Source: Rhodocyclaceae bacterium
GTDB taxonomy: Bacteria > Pseudomonadota > Gammaproteobacteria > Burkholderiales > Rhodocyclaceae
Direction of reading: 5' to 3'
Length of the DNA: 64,000 nt
NCBI GenBank assembly: GCA_023230455.1
Contig: JALNXH010000007.1
Location: forward strand, 62,001 to 126,000
Positions 28,048-36,685 of this stretch are shown piece by piece (positions within the stretch are counted from its first letter, which is position 1; the number at the start of each line of letters is the position of its first letter). The translations under genes were made by a program, and so were the position numbers. The notes beneath the pieces are model-generated. The model worked only from the letters and a program-made list of their open reading frames with translations, made no database searches and was not told the DNA's origin.

Positions 28048-29991
28048 TTAAGCCCGCGGCAGGATATGCAGCGGCGTACGGCCGCGAAGGTCCACGCTGA
28101 GGGTGGCGCAGCCTTTGTCGTCGGCCTGGAAGCTGCGCTCGTTGCTGCCGCGGATTTCATAGCCGGCGCCCGGCACCAGACGCTCTATGCCGATGCTCTG
28201 CGGGCCATCGGTGACGCCCGCATAGAGCACCAGATCGAGATCGTCGCCACGGCTGAACGCCTTGGCGACAAGCACCTCGGGATAACTCGCGGCGTTCAGG
28301 AACGGTCCCTTGAATACCGACTCCGGCGGTCCCTTGACGAAGGAGTTGCGGAAGTCGCCCGTGCCCATCAGCGTGCCCTCGGCCGCCCACAGGTTGGCCA
28401 GCGTCGAGCCCTTGGTGTAACGCAGCGCACCGCCGTTTTCCATTTCCGGACCGCAATCCTGTTCCATCGAACGCAGGGCGGCCTCGGCCAGTTCGGTATC
28501 GCCGAACTCGCGTGCGCAGATCAGCACCGCGGCGTAGGCAAAGAGCATTCCCGGACGGTAGTTGCCGGCATCGATGGTATCGATGAAACTGAGCAACTCT
28601 TTAGGCAGGGTCAGCCGCGTGTTGCCGTCCTTGTCCGGCGCCAGGCAGAAAGCCAGTTCCTTGCGTCCGATGGCCCAGAGGCGGCGGGCGAAGTCGGGCG
28701 AGAATACGTTGGCGAAGAAGGCGAAGCCCGCCTCGCCGGTGTAGAAGGGCATCTCGATGCCGGTCCAGTAGGAACGCAGGCCGACGATCGAACCCTTGGG
28801 ATCGATGAACTCGGTCTCCAGCATGTGCATCCACTCGGGCAGCGCCTGTTCCGCGTGCTTGGTCTTGTAGAGCGCATCGTGGACCACCAGCGCGTTCATG
28901 CCGTACATGTTGCAGATCGGATAGACCCAGTTCGGCTCGCAGGGATAAAGACAGAAGTCGGAGCGCTTGAAGTTGTCCACCACCGACTGCACGACGCTGT
29001 GGAAATCGTGGGTATAGGCCGTGCGCTCGTTGAGCTTGAAGGTCAGCGCACCGGGCTCGGCGTAGTAGCGATCGCCCGAATTGAGCATGTAGGAGCCGAC
29101 GTGCATGCCGTACCAGCCGGTCAGCATGATGTTGTCCTTGCGCGCAGGATCGAAATTGCTGAAGTTGAAGTGCCCCCACATCGATTCGAGCACCCAGTAG
29201 TCCCACACCCGCTTGACCAGGTAGGTGTCGACCACATTGCGTCCTGCCTGGCGCAGATAGCCCTGGAAGCTCGGCGCATAGTGTCCCTGTAGCATGCCGA
29301 GGGCGAAGCCGAGGTGGTTGATCTGGTAGCGCAGAGCTGCCGGCTGGAACTGATCGATGATGGTGTAACCCTTGTACTCGCCGACCGGTTGCAAGGCCAG
29401 ATCGAGAATGAAGCGCGCGGCCTTGAGTTGGTCCGGCGTCAGCTCGCGCTCGCCAGCGATCGGCTCCACCGCAGCGCGTTGGTTGACCTCGGCCAGCGAG
29501 TCGGCGTAAAAGGTCTGGCGCAGCTTGAAGTGCTCGGCATCCTTGGCATGCCGTTTCGCATTGCGATATTGGCCGTAGAAAAATGTCGCCGCCGCCGCTG
29601 CGGGGGCCAAGTAGTAGGCCGGCACCCAAACCGCATCGCCAGCCAGCAAGCCGGCCAACACAGCGGTGCCAAGCCAGACCGTCAGCGGCGCGACCACCAT
29701 TCCGGCCCAGAACCAGGCGATGACCGAAATCCAGAAGATGAAGACAGTGACCGGGAACAACACCATCCACCAACCGCCGACGGCGAGGAAGCCACTGCCC
29801 GGCATGAACAGACCAAGGCCCGCAGCCTGCCAGGCCGGCGATTTCCCGAGCAGGATGGGGAGCACCGCGAGCAGGCAAAGCATGCCGTAAAGCATCGCTG
29901 TACGGCGATGACGCGAGGCGGTCAACGGGCCTTTCGATCCGCTGAACAGTTCGAGCGGGCGATTCAGATAGGTGCCTTGAACATTGGCCAC
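28048..29991 (-). CDS. Membrane-anchored linalool dehydratase/isomerase (Ldi)-like protein
   Basis: 647 residues from GTG 29991, chosen for the excellent GGAGGAAATCCT upstream; a longer frame to 30108 has none. Residues 32-138 form about four membrane segments. From about 205 the sequence follows Ldi of Castellaniella defragrans: D213 in IIDQF (for Asp39), NIM289 (for Met125), and the spaced pair C351-EPNWVYPI-C360 matching the Cys171/Cys180 pair with identical x8 spacing. The His129 position is Trp293 here. Ldi isomerises geraniol/linalool and dehydrates linalool to myrcene in the periplasm. A membrane-linked activity on a longer isoprenoid alcohol is likely; exact chemistry unknown. First of the leftward operon with aldehyde dehydrogenase, CrtC-like protein and kinase. 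Confidence 0.8.
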   Translation of the reverse strand: MANVQGTYLNRPLELFSGSKGPLTASRHRRTAMLYGMLCLLAVLPILLGKSPAWQAAGLGLFMPGSGFLAVGGWWMVLFPVTVFIFWISVIAWFWAGMVVAPLTVWLGTAVLAGLLAGDAVWVPAYYLAPAAAAATFFYGQYRNAKRHAKDAEHFKLRQTFYADSLAEVNQRAAVEPIAGERELTPDQLKAARFILDLALQPVGEYKGYTIIDQFQPAALRYQINHLGFALGMLQGHYAPSFQGYLRQAGRNVVDTYLVKRVWDYWVLESMWGHFNFSNFDPARKDNIMLTGWYGMHVGSYMLNSGDRYYAEPGALTFKLNERTAYTHDFHSVVQSVVDNFKRSDFCLYPCEPNWVYPICNMYGMNALVVHDALYKTKHAEQALPEWMHMLETEFIDPKGSIVGLRSYWTGIEMPFYTGEAGFAFFANVFSPDFARRLWAIGRKELAFCLAPDKDGNTRLTLPKELLSFIDTIDAGNYRPGMLFAYAAVLICAREFGDTELAEAALRSMEQDCGPEMENGGALRYTKGSTLANLWAAEGTLMGTGDFRNSFVKGPPESVFKGPFLNAASYPEVLVAKAFSRGDDLDLVLYAGVTDGPQSIGIERLVPGAGYEIRGSNERSFQADDKGCATLSVDLRGRTPLHILPRA

Positions 29992-30151
29992 AGGATTTCC
30001 TCCGTAGGTGCGCCTTGGCGTCGCGCGCAGAATCGCGCGCACCGTCGCCGGCGTTTGTGTGCGAACAGGAATTGGAACGCTGAGGCAGCACCCTACCCTT
30101 CGCCTCAACCTCGCGCTTGCGATAACTGGCTACGCCCCCAGCGGGAGGCGT

Positions 30152-30499
30152 TCAGCGGTAAATCCTGGAAGGATTGGAGGGATCCTCAGCCGGCGTTGTG
30201 CAGACTTCCGCCGGTGGAACGCCCAGCAGGGAGCCGACCGTCGTCGCCCCTTGCAACAGATGGTCGCGATGTTCGTAGAGCAGGTTGCCGGCAAAGGACA
30301 ATTCGGCGCTGAGCAGCAGCACAAGGCCGGCACGAATCCAAGGACGGCGCAGCAACGCGATCATCCGGCTGCGCAGGACCTCCGCCGCATTTTCCGCCCG
30401 GGCGTAGGCGCGCGCCGGCATCCCCAGCCAGCACCTGACGCGCCGCCAAGCCGCGAACACCTGGCAAACCAGCAACAGTCCGAATGCGCAACAGGCCAT
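30152..30499 (-). CDS. Small membrane protein of unknown function
   Basis: 115 residues; ATG preceded by GAGGAGGATCG. Two hydrophobic segments (CCAFGLLLVCQVFAAW at the N-terminus and AGLVLLLSAELSFAGNLLY around 58-76) separated by a basic amphipathic stretch (RAENAAEVLRSRMIALLRR), and a Pro-rich tail. No recognisable family. It precedes the Ldi-like gene by 160 bp on the same strand and may be a membrane partner of it. Confidence 0.6.
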   Translation of the reverse strand: MACCAFGLLLVCQVFAAWRRVRCWLGMPARAYARAENAAEVLRSRMIALLRRPWIRAGLVLLLSAELSFAGNLLYEHRDHLLQGATTVGSLLGVPPAEVCTTPAEDPSNPSRIYR

Positions 30500-30782
30500 G
30501 CACGATCCTCCTCAAAGTCGACCGTCTTCCCTCCGTTAGATAGCATAGATCACGAAGGTTCAACGACCGGGCGCAACGACTATACCGCCCGATCGGCATT
30601 TCCGGAATCCGCAAGCCGTCGCGAGACGGTATGTCACCCGCCGTCCGAATCCGCCGATTTTGCACTCTCCGACGCTCGCCTCTACACTCCCCCGCCACCC
30701 CTTAAGGAGTGGCGACGGCGATACCCCGGCGCTTATCATTGCCTCGCCGCCGCCCCATGAGCTGACCGAACTTTATCGATCG
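30500..30782. promoter_or_regulatory. Divergent promoter region between the two kinase/CrtC-like arms
   Basis: 283 bp separating the leftward small membrane protein/Ldi arm from the rightward kinase arm. It should carry both promoters. It contains a moderately AT-rich stretch around 30530-30560 (TAGATAGCATAGATCACGAA) but no motif I can assign to a regulator. Confidence 0.4.
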
Positions 30783-31826
30783 ATGACCAGATTAAATCCC
30801 GAGTCGCCGCAAGCCGGCTCAAACCTCCAGGATGACAGCCGACTGCGCCTGCGTCTGGCCGCCTATCTGCAAACCCAGACCGGCCGCGCCTGGACCCTCG
30901 GCCCCTTCACCCGCTATGCGGTCGGCTTTTCCTGGATCACCTTCGGGTTCACCGCCTGTGAGGAAGGCGCCGAGGAACACGGCCTGATTCTGCGCCTCGG
31001 CCCGCCCTACGGACTGTTCGCGCCCTACAGCGCGCAACCCCAGTTCGCCGCGCTGAAGGTGCTCGAAGGCAGCGCCGTACCGGCGCCCCGAGCCTACTGG
31101 TGGAGCGACGATGCGGCGATTCTCGGCGCACCGTTTTTCGTCAGCGAGCGGGTGGCAGGCACGGCGCCGGTACCCTGGGGTACGGGCGAAGGCTCCGGGT
31201 TCGAGGACGGCTACCGGCGCCGGATCGGCGCACAGTTCGTCTCAGCGCTGGCCGCATTGCACCGCCAGGAATGGCACGGCCAGGGATTCGACGACACGGT
31301 GACGGCGGGCAACGCGGCGAAGATCCAGCTCGACTTCTGGGAGCAGGCCCGCGAACGCTGGGCGCTGCGCCCCTATCCGATGCTGCACCGGGCGCTGCGC
31401 TGGCTGCGCCGCAACCTGCCGCAAGCGCCGCGGGTGAGCCTGGTGCATGGCGACTACCGGCTGGGCAATTTTCTCGAACAGGACGGCCGCATCACGGCCA
31501 TCCTCGACTGGGAGCTGGTACATCCGGGCGACCCGCACGAAGACCTCGGCTGGGCCTTCCTGCCACAATATGCGATGGGCTCCGGACTGATCTGCCGGCT
31601 GGTGTCGCGCGACGAATTCATCGCCCAGTACCAGCGCGAGAGCGGCATTGCAGTTAACGAGCAGTCGCTGCATTTTTATCGGGTATTCGCGCTGGTCAAG
31701 CTGGCGCTGACCCATATCGCCGCCGTGCGCTGCTTCGAGGACGGCCGTTTCAACGACATGCGGATGCCTGCGATGGGCACCCAGATCGCGCCGGTACTGC
31801 GCCAGATCGAGAAGATGCTGCCGTGA
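30783..31826 (+). CDS. APH-family phosphotransferase (candidate isoprenoid/steroid alcohol kinase 2)
   Basis: 347 residues from ATG 30783; a longer frame reaches 30660 but its extra N-terminus is low-complexity and neither start has a good ribosome site. Catalytic loop H222-G-D224-YRLG-N229 and D242-WELVHPGDPHEDLGW are intact. N-lobe motifs (RYAVGFSWITF, LILRLGPP, FFVSERVAG) fit ATP-binding phosphotransferases. Only distantly similar to the kinase at 24432, so the two probably differ in substrate. First of a rightward set with an unknown protein, a CrtC-like protein and a crotonase. Confidence 0.85.
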   Translation: MTRLNPESPQAGSNLQDDSRLRLRLAAYLQTQTGRAWTLGPFTRYAVGFSWITFGFTACEEGAEEHGLILRLGPPYGLFAPYSAQPQFAALKVLEGSAVPAPRAYWWSDDAAILGAPFFVSERVAGTAPVPWGTGEGSGFEDGYRRRIGAQFVSALAALHRQEWHGQGFDDTVTAGNAAKIQLDFWEQARERWALRPYPMLHRALRWLRRNLPQAPRVSLVHGDYRLGNFLEQDGRITAILDWELVHPGDPHEDLGWAFLPQYAMGSGLICRLVSRDEFIAQYQRESGIAVNEQSLHFYRVFALVKLALTHIAAVRCFEDGRFNDMRMPAMGTQIAPVLRQIEKMLP

Positions 31827-31837
31827 GTAAAGCGATC

Positions 31838-31963
31838 AACCACGGGGAACACGGGGAAAGACCCATGTGCGCAAAGCCAGGGTACGTTGCCCGGTCGTCG
31901 AGCACGAAAGATCGTCGGCCGCGCCACGGTTTCCCTGTGTTCCCCGTGCCCCCCGTGGTTCAA
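31838..31963. repeat. Palindromic intergenic repeat, copy A
   Basis: Left arm 31838-31860 starts AACCACGGGGAACACGGGGA; right arm 31931-31963 ends CCCCCCGTGGTT. The arms are near-perfect inverted copies around a 70-bp centre. Same family as copies at 43140-43220 and 45223-45338. It fills the gap between the kinase and the next gene. Confidence 0.85.
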
Positions 31964-31977
31964 CAAAAGGCTCCCGG

Positions 31978-32451
31978 ATGAACAACTCCCTTCCCCGGCT
32001 GATCGACGGCATGATCGCCACCCTGCGCAACGAAGTGATTCCCCACGTCGACGGCGAGTTCGCCCGCGGCCAGGCCTACGGGCTGATCTACATGCTCAAC
32101 AGCCTGCGCCTACGCGCCGACTGGTCGCCCGCCTTCGTCGGCGAACAACTGGCGGCGCAGCGGGAACTGGCGATGATGCTACAAGACTTGGGCGTCGAAG
32201 CGTCGCTGCTGCCCGAAGCCGGCTCAGCGGACGGCATCGACATGCGTGCGCTGGAAGCGTGCCGCGACGACAACGACCGCCGCGTCTGTGCGCTGCTCGA
32301 CTGGATCGACGACCAGCGCTCGACGCTCGCCCCGCAGCGTGCCGCGGCCATCGACGAGGCGCTGCGCCGCTACATGCAGCGGCAGCTCAAGTGGGAGCTG
32401 TCCACCTCGGCCAAACCCATGTTCGCCGAAATCTCCAGCGGATCGGAATAG
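31978..32451 (+). CDS. Conserved-looking protein of unknown function
   Basis: 157 residues from ATG 31978 directly after repeat copy A; upstream codons in frame are inside the repeat, so the longer version is rejected. Soluble, mostly helical: an N-terminal segment LIDGMIATLRNEVIPHV with GEFARGQAYGLIYMLNSL, then an acidic helical C-terminal half (DDNDRRVCALLDWIDDQ). No signal peptide or catalytic motif recognised. Placement between kinase 2 and CrtC-like protein 2 (8 nt before it) suggests a role in the same step, perhaps as a subunit. Confidence 0.7.
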   Translation: MNNSLPRLIDGMIATLRNEVIPHVDGEFARGQAYGLIYMLNSLRLRADWSPAFVGEQLAAQRELAMMLQDLGVEASLLPEAGSADGIDMRALEACRDDNDRRVCALLDWIDDQRSTLAPQRAAAIDEALRRYMQRQLKWELSTSAKPMFAEISSGSE

Positions 32452-32459
32452 GAAAAACC

Positions 32460-33575
32460 ATGCTCACCCCCCAGGACGACCTGCTCGGCCATCAACTGCC
32501 CACCACCTTCGACCATGTCGGCACCAGCGATCCGGCATGGATGGAACGCCTCTGGTACACCGGCCACCCGACCAGCGGAGAGGTCATCTTCGACATCGGC
32601 CTCGGCTACCACCCGAACCGCAACGTGATGGACGCCTTCGCCGGCGTCACCGTCGGCACCACGCAGTACAACTTCCGCGCTTCGCGCCGGCTGCGCCCCA
32701 ACCCGCTCGACACCGCGGTCGGCCCGTTGCAGATCAAGGTCGTCGAAGGCCTCCGCCGCCACCGCCTGACGCTGGCGCCCAACGACTCCGGCATCAGCTT
32801 CGATCTCGAATTCTTTTCGACACTCAACGCCCACGAGGAAGAGCCGCACTTTCGCCGCCGCAACGGCCGCGTCACCGAAGACATGATGCGTGCGCAGCAG
32901 CTCGGCCGCTACCGCGGTTGGCTCGACGTGGCGGGCAAGCGCTACGAACTCGATGCCGAGCCGTGGCCCGGGCAGCGCGACCACTCGTGGGGCGTGCGCG
33001 CCGAAATGCGCAGCGATGAAAGCCATCCGCCGCTGACCTTCTACCCGCCCTTCCTCTACGCCTGGACCACCGCGCAGTTTCCCAGCGGGCGCGGCCTCCA
33101 TGTGTTTTTCAAGGAGCGCGCGCCGGGCGACCCGATCTATATCTCGGGTGAGGAAGTGTTTGGCAACGACACGCGCCCCGATCCCGCGCGCAAGCTGGTC
33201 GCCGTAGGCCACCGCATCCATTGGGCGGATGACCCGCTCGGCCAGACAGTGCGCGCGGCGGAGTTCGACGTGCGCTTTGCCGACGGTTCGGAGCGTACCT
33301 TGCAGATCCGCACCCTGCCCGCCCGCTACTTCCTCAAGGCCGGCCTCTACGGCGGGCTCGACGGCTGGTTTCAGGGCGACGACAAGGGCAAGCTCCACAC
33401 CGCGCATGACGTCTGGAATCTCACCGATCCGGCGCACCGCAAAATCGCCCGCACGCTCTGCGACCACGTGATCGAAGTACGCGACGGCGACGAAGTCGGT
33501 TACGGCATCATGGAATACGGCGTCGGCAAGGGCTACGCGCTGTATCCCGAAGTGCAAATGCACCCGCCGATCTGA
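32460..33575 (+). CDS. CrtC/hydroxyneurosporene-synthase-like (DUF7064/7065-type) protein 2
   Basis: 371 residues from ATG 32460 with AGGA upstream. Shares with the 25423 protein the blocks IFDIGLGYHPNRNVMDAFAG, FRASRRL and RDHSWGVR (RDHSWG 173-178), and a similar C-terminal DGDEVGYGIMEY. No signal peptide or membrane segment. The family is uncharacterised to my knowledge; the fold resemblance to CrtC suggests hydro-lyase or related chemistry on isoprenoids, which is inference. Follows kinase 2 and precedes a crotonase. Confidence 0.7.
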   Translation: MLTPQDDLLGHQLPTTFDHVGTSDPAWMERLWYTGHPTSGEVIFDIGLGYHPNRNVMDAFAGVTVGTTQYNFRASRRLRPNPLDTAVGPLQIKVVEGLRRHRLTLAPNDSGISFDLEFFSTLNAHEEEPHFRRRNGRVTEDMMRAQQLGRYRGWLDVAGKRYELDAEPWPGQRDHSWGVRAEMRSDESHPPLTFYPPFLYAWTTAQFPSGRGLHVFFKERAPGDPIYISGEEVFGNDTRPDPARKLVAVGHRIHWADDPLGQTVRAAEFDVRFADGSERTLQIRTLPARYFLKAGLYGGLDGWFQGDDKGKLHTAHDVWNLTDPAHRKIARTLCDHVIEVRDGDEVGYGIMEYGVGKGYALYPEVQMHPPI

Positions 33576-33610
33576 GCGGGCCCGCGCGTCCACCAACAGA
33601 AAGGCATGCG

Positions 33611-34390
33611 ATGAACTACGAAACGCTGGCAATCGAAAAGCAGGGCGCCGTCGATTGGCTGACCCTCAATCGCCCGGCCGCGCTGAACGCGCTCAACCGC
33701 CGGATGATGGACGAACTGCTCGACTATTTCGGCGGGCTGCTAAACGACGATTCGGTACGCATCGTTGCCCTGCGCGGCGCCGGACGGGCGTTCTGTGCCG
33801 GATGGGACGTCAAGGATTCCGGAATGAGCCCGGAGAGCCTCGTCGCCGGCGGCCCACAGGCTGCGTTTGCCGGCGCCCGCCACGCCAGCGAGATCGTGCG
33901 GCGCATGCGGCGCTGTCCGCAGCCCATTGTCGCCATGGTTAATGGCGCCGCCTGCGGCGGCGGCTTCGCGCTGGTCGCCGCCACCGACATCCGCATAGCC
34001 ACGCCGTCGGCGCGGATGAACGCCGCCTTCGTCCGCATCGGCCTCTCCGGCTGCGACATGGGGCTCAGCTACCACCTGCCGCGCCTGGTCGGCGCCGCGG
34101 TCACCTCCGAGCTGCTGCTCACCGGCCGCTTCATCGATGCCCGGCGCGCGCTGGCAGTCGGTCTGGTCTCCGAGGTGGTGGAGGAAGCGCAGCTGGAGCG
34201 AGCGGCGCGCGTCTATATCGACGAAATGCTCGCCGCCACCCCGCTCGGTCTGCGCCTGACCAAGGAAGGCCTGAACATCAACCTCGGCGCGACCTCGCTC
34301 GAAGCAGCCACCGCACTGGAAGACCGCAACCAGGCGCTGTGCATGCAGGCGCCGGAGTTCCGTGGCGGGCTCGGCGCGCGCAAGCCGTAG
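33611..34390 (+). CDS. Crotonase/enoyl-CoA hydratase-family protein lacking both hydratase glutamates
   Basis: 259 residues. CoA/oxyanion elements are present: AGRAFCAGWDVK and NGAACGGGFALVAATDIRIA. Aligned to rat mitochondrial enoyl-CoA hydratase, Glu144 is A120 and Glu164 is F140, while an Asp (D149 in GLSGCDMG) sits at a position used by other crotonases. It may thus be an isomerase, hydrolase or C-C lyase, not a hydratase. Last gene of the rightward arm, 35 nt after the CrtC-like gene. Confidence 0.88.
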   Translation: MNYETLAIEKQGAVDWLTLNRPAALNALNRRMMDELLDYFGGLLNDDSVRIVALRGAGRAFCAGWDVKDSGMSPESLVAGGPQAAFAGARHASEIVRRMRRCPQPIVAMVNGAACGGGFALVAATDIRIATPSARMNAAFVRIGLSGCDMGLSYHLPRLVGAAVTSELLLTGRFIDARRALAVGLVSEVVEEAQLERAARVYIDEMLAATPLGLRLTKEGLNINLGATSLEAATALEDRNQALCMQAPEFRGGLGARKP

Positions 34391-34399
34391 CCGGCCGCG

Positions 34400-34432
34400 C
34401 CGGGCGGATGCCCCGGTCTATTCGCCGCCCGG
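34400..34432. terminator. GC-rich stem-loop between convergent genes
   Basis: CCGGGCGG (34400-34407) pairs with CCGCCCGG (34425-34432) in the 110-bp gap after the crotonase and facing the leftward SDR. No U-tract. Confidence 0.35.
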
Positions 34433-34501
34433 GGCGGGCGGCAAGCGTTTGCTCGCCGCTTCCGCTTTGGCCCAGCAGCGATCGAGCAGTTCCCGTTCAT
34501 A

Positions 34502-35284
<783 letters not shown>

Positions 35285-35294
35285 CTCTATGCCC

Positions 35295-36476
35295 TCACAG
35301 TCTTTCAATAATCGTCACGTTGGCCATGCCGCCGCCTTCGCACATGGTTTGCAGGCCATAGCGCTGGTTGCCGTTCTTCAAAGCGTAGACCAACGTCGTC
35401 ATCAGCTTCGCACCCGAGGCGCCGAGCGGGTGGCCTAGGGCGATGGCACCGCCGAGGGGGTTGAGCCGTGCCGGATCGGCACCGGTGTGCTTGAGCCAGG
35501 CCAGCGGTACCGGAGCGAAGGCCTCGTTGACTTCGAAGTGGCCGATGTCGTCGATCTTCAAGCCGGCCTTTTTCAACGCGATGGTCGTCGCCGGCAGCGG
35601 GCCTTCGAGCATCACCACCGGGTCGTCGCCGATCGCCGTCATCTGGTGGATGCGCGCCAGCGGCGCGACGCCCAGCTTCTTCAGGCCGCGTTCGTTGACA
35701 ATCATCAGGCCGGCGGCTCCGTCGGCGATCTGGCTAGCGTTGGCAGCACTGATCACCCCGCCTTCCTGTAGCAGCTTGACGCCGGCAATGCCTTGCAGCG
35801 TGGCGTCGGCACGGATACCCTCGTCGGCGACGTGCATCGCACCGGTCGCCCCACTCTCCGCCGTGCGGGCCTCGACGGCGAGGATTTCGTCCCTGAACTT
35901 TCCGGCCCCGGTCGCCGCGGCGGCGAGCTGGTGGCTCTTCAAAGCGAAGGCATCGAGCTCATCCTTCTTGAAGCCATGCTTGGCGGCGAGCATTTCGGCG
36001 CCCATGAACTGGCTGAATTCCGGTGTTTGCGGATAGCGCTTGCGGATGTTCGGGCTCATGTAGATACCGAAGCCGTTCTTGCGCGGCAGGGTCATCGGCA
36101 GGAACATCGGCACCCGCGACATACTCTCGACGCCAGCGGCAATGACCACGTCCATCGTCCCCGACATCACCGCCTGGGCGGCGAAATGCACCGCCTGCTG
36201 CGACGAGCCACACTGACGGTCGAGCGAAACCCCCGGCACCTTCTCGGGCAGGCGCGAGGCCAGCACCGCGTTGCGGGCGATGTTGTTGGATTGCTCGGCG
36301 ACGTGGCTGACGCAGCCCATGATGACGTCCTCGACCAGCGCCGGGTCGGCGCCACTGCGGTCGAGCAGTGCGTCGATCACCTGTGCGGCCAGATCGACCG
36401 GATGCCAACCGGACAGCGCACCATTGCGGCGTCCCGCCGCGGTGCGCAGCGCAGCGACGATATAGGCTTCAGCCAT
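35295..36476 (-). CDS. Thiolase (acetyl-CoA acyltransferase)
   Basis: 393 residues. Nucleophile C89 in DRQCGSSQQA, NEAFAPVPLAW, GGAIALGHPLGASGAK (His) and CEGGGMAN (second Cys) are all intact, so it should be an active thiolase of the FadA/FadA5/FadA6 type cleaving a 3-ketoacyl-CoA with CoA. Transcribed leftward with the HSD10-like SDR; good GGAGGAAC precedes the start. Confidence 0.94.
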   Translation of the reverse strand: MAEAYIVAALRTAAGRRNGALSGWHPVDLAAQVIDALLDRSGADPALVEDVIMGCVSHVAEQSNNIARNAVLASRLPEKVPGVSLDRQCGSSQQAVHFAAQAVMSGTMDVVIAAGVESMSRVPMFLPMTLPRKNGFGIYMSPNIRKRYPQTPEFSQFMGAEMLAAKHGFKKDELDAFALKSHQLAAAATGAGKFRDEILAVEARTAESGATGAMHVADEGIRADATLQGIAGVKLLQEGGVISAANASQIADGAAGLMIVNERGLKKLGVAPLARIHQMTAIGDDPVVMLEGPLPATTIALKKAGLKIDDIGHFEVNEAFAPVPLAWLKHTGADPARLNPLGGAIALGHPLGASGAKLMTTLVYALKNGNQRYGLQTMCEGGGMANVTIIERL

Positions 36477-36685
36477 GAATGTTCCTCCTTGAAATGGGTC
36501 GGCCCGCTATGGCGGGCTCAGCCTGCAACCATACCCGAAATCGGAAGCCGGGCCAGCGGGCGCCCGGCTTCCCCATCCGCTCGTGTTGCATTCCGACTGC
36601 GGCGACGCAGGAATCGCTATCATGGGCGCTTTCCGCCCTGCGCGACACGGCGGGCCGCCTTCTTACTGGAGAACAGCGAAACCCT

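Noticed and set aside
24432..31826. Aminoglycoside-resistance function for the two APH-type genes
   Set aside because: Both sit in catabolic operons with CrtC-like and Ldi-like genes, with no other resistance or mobile-element features; the superfamily covers many alcohol kinases.
34418..34501. In-frame continuation of the HSD10-like SDR after its stop codon (about 27 codons)
   Set aside because: The SDR already ends with the family's usual C-terminus; nothing indicates readthrough or a lost gene end.
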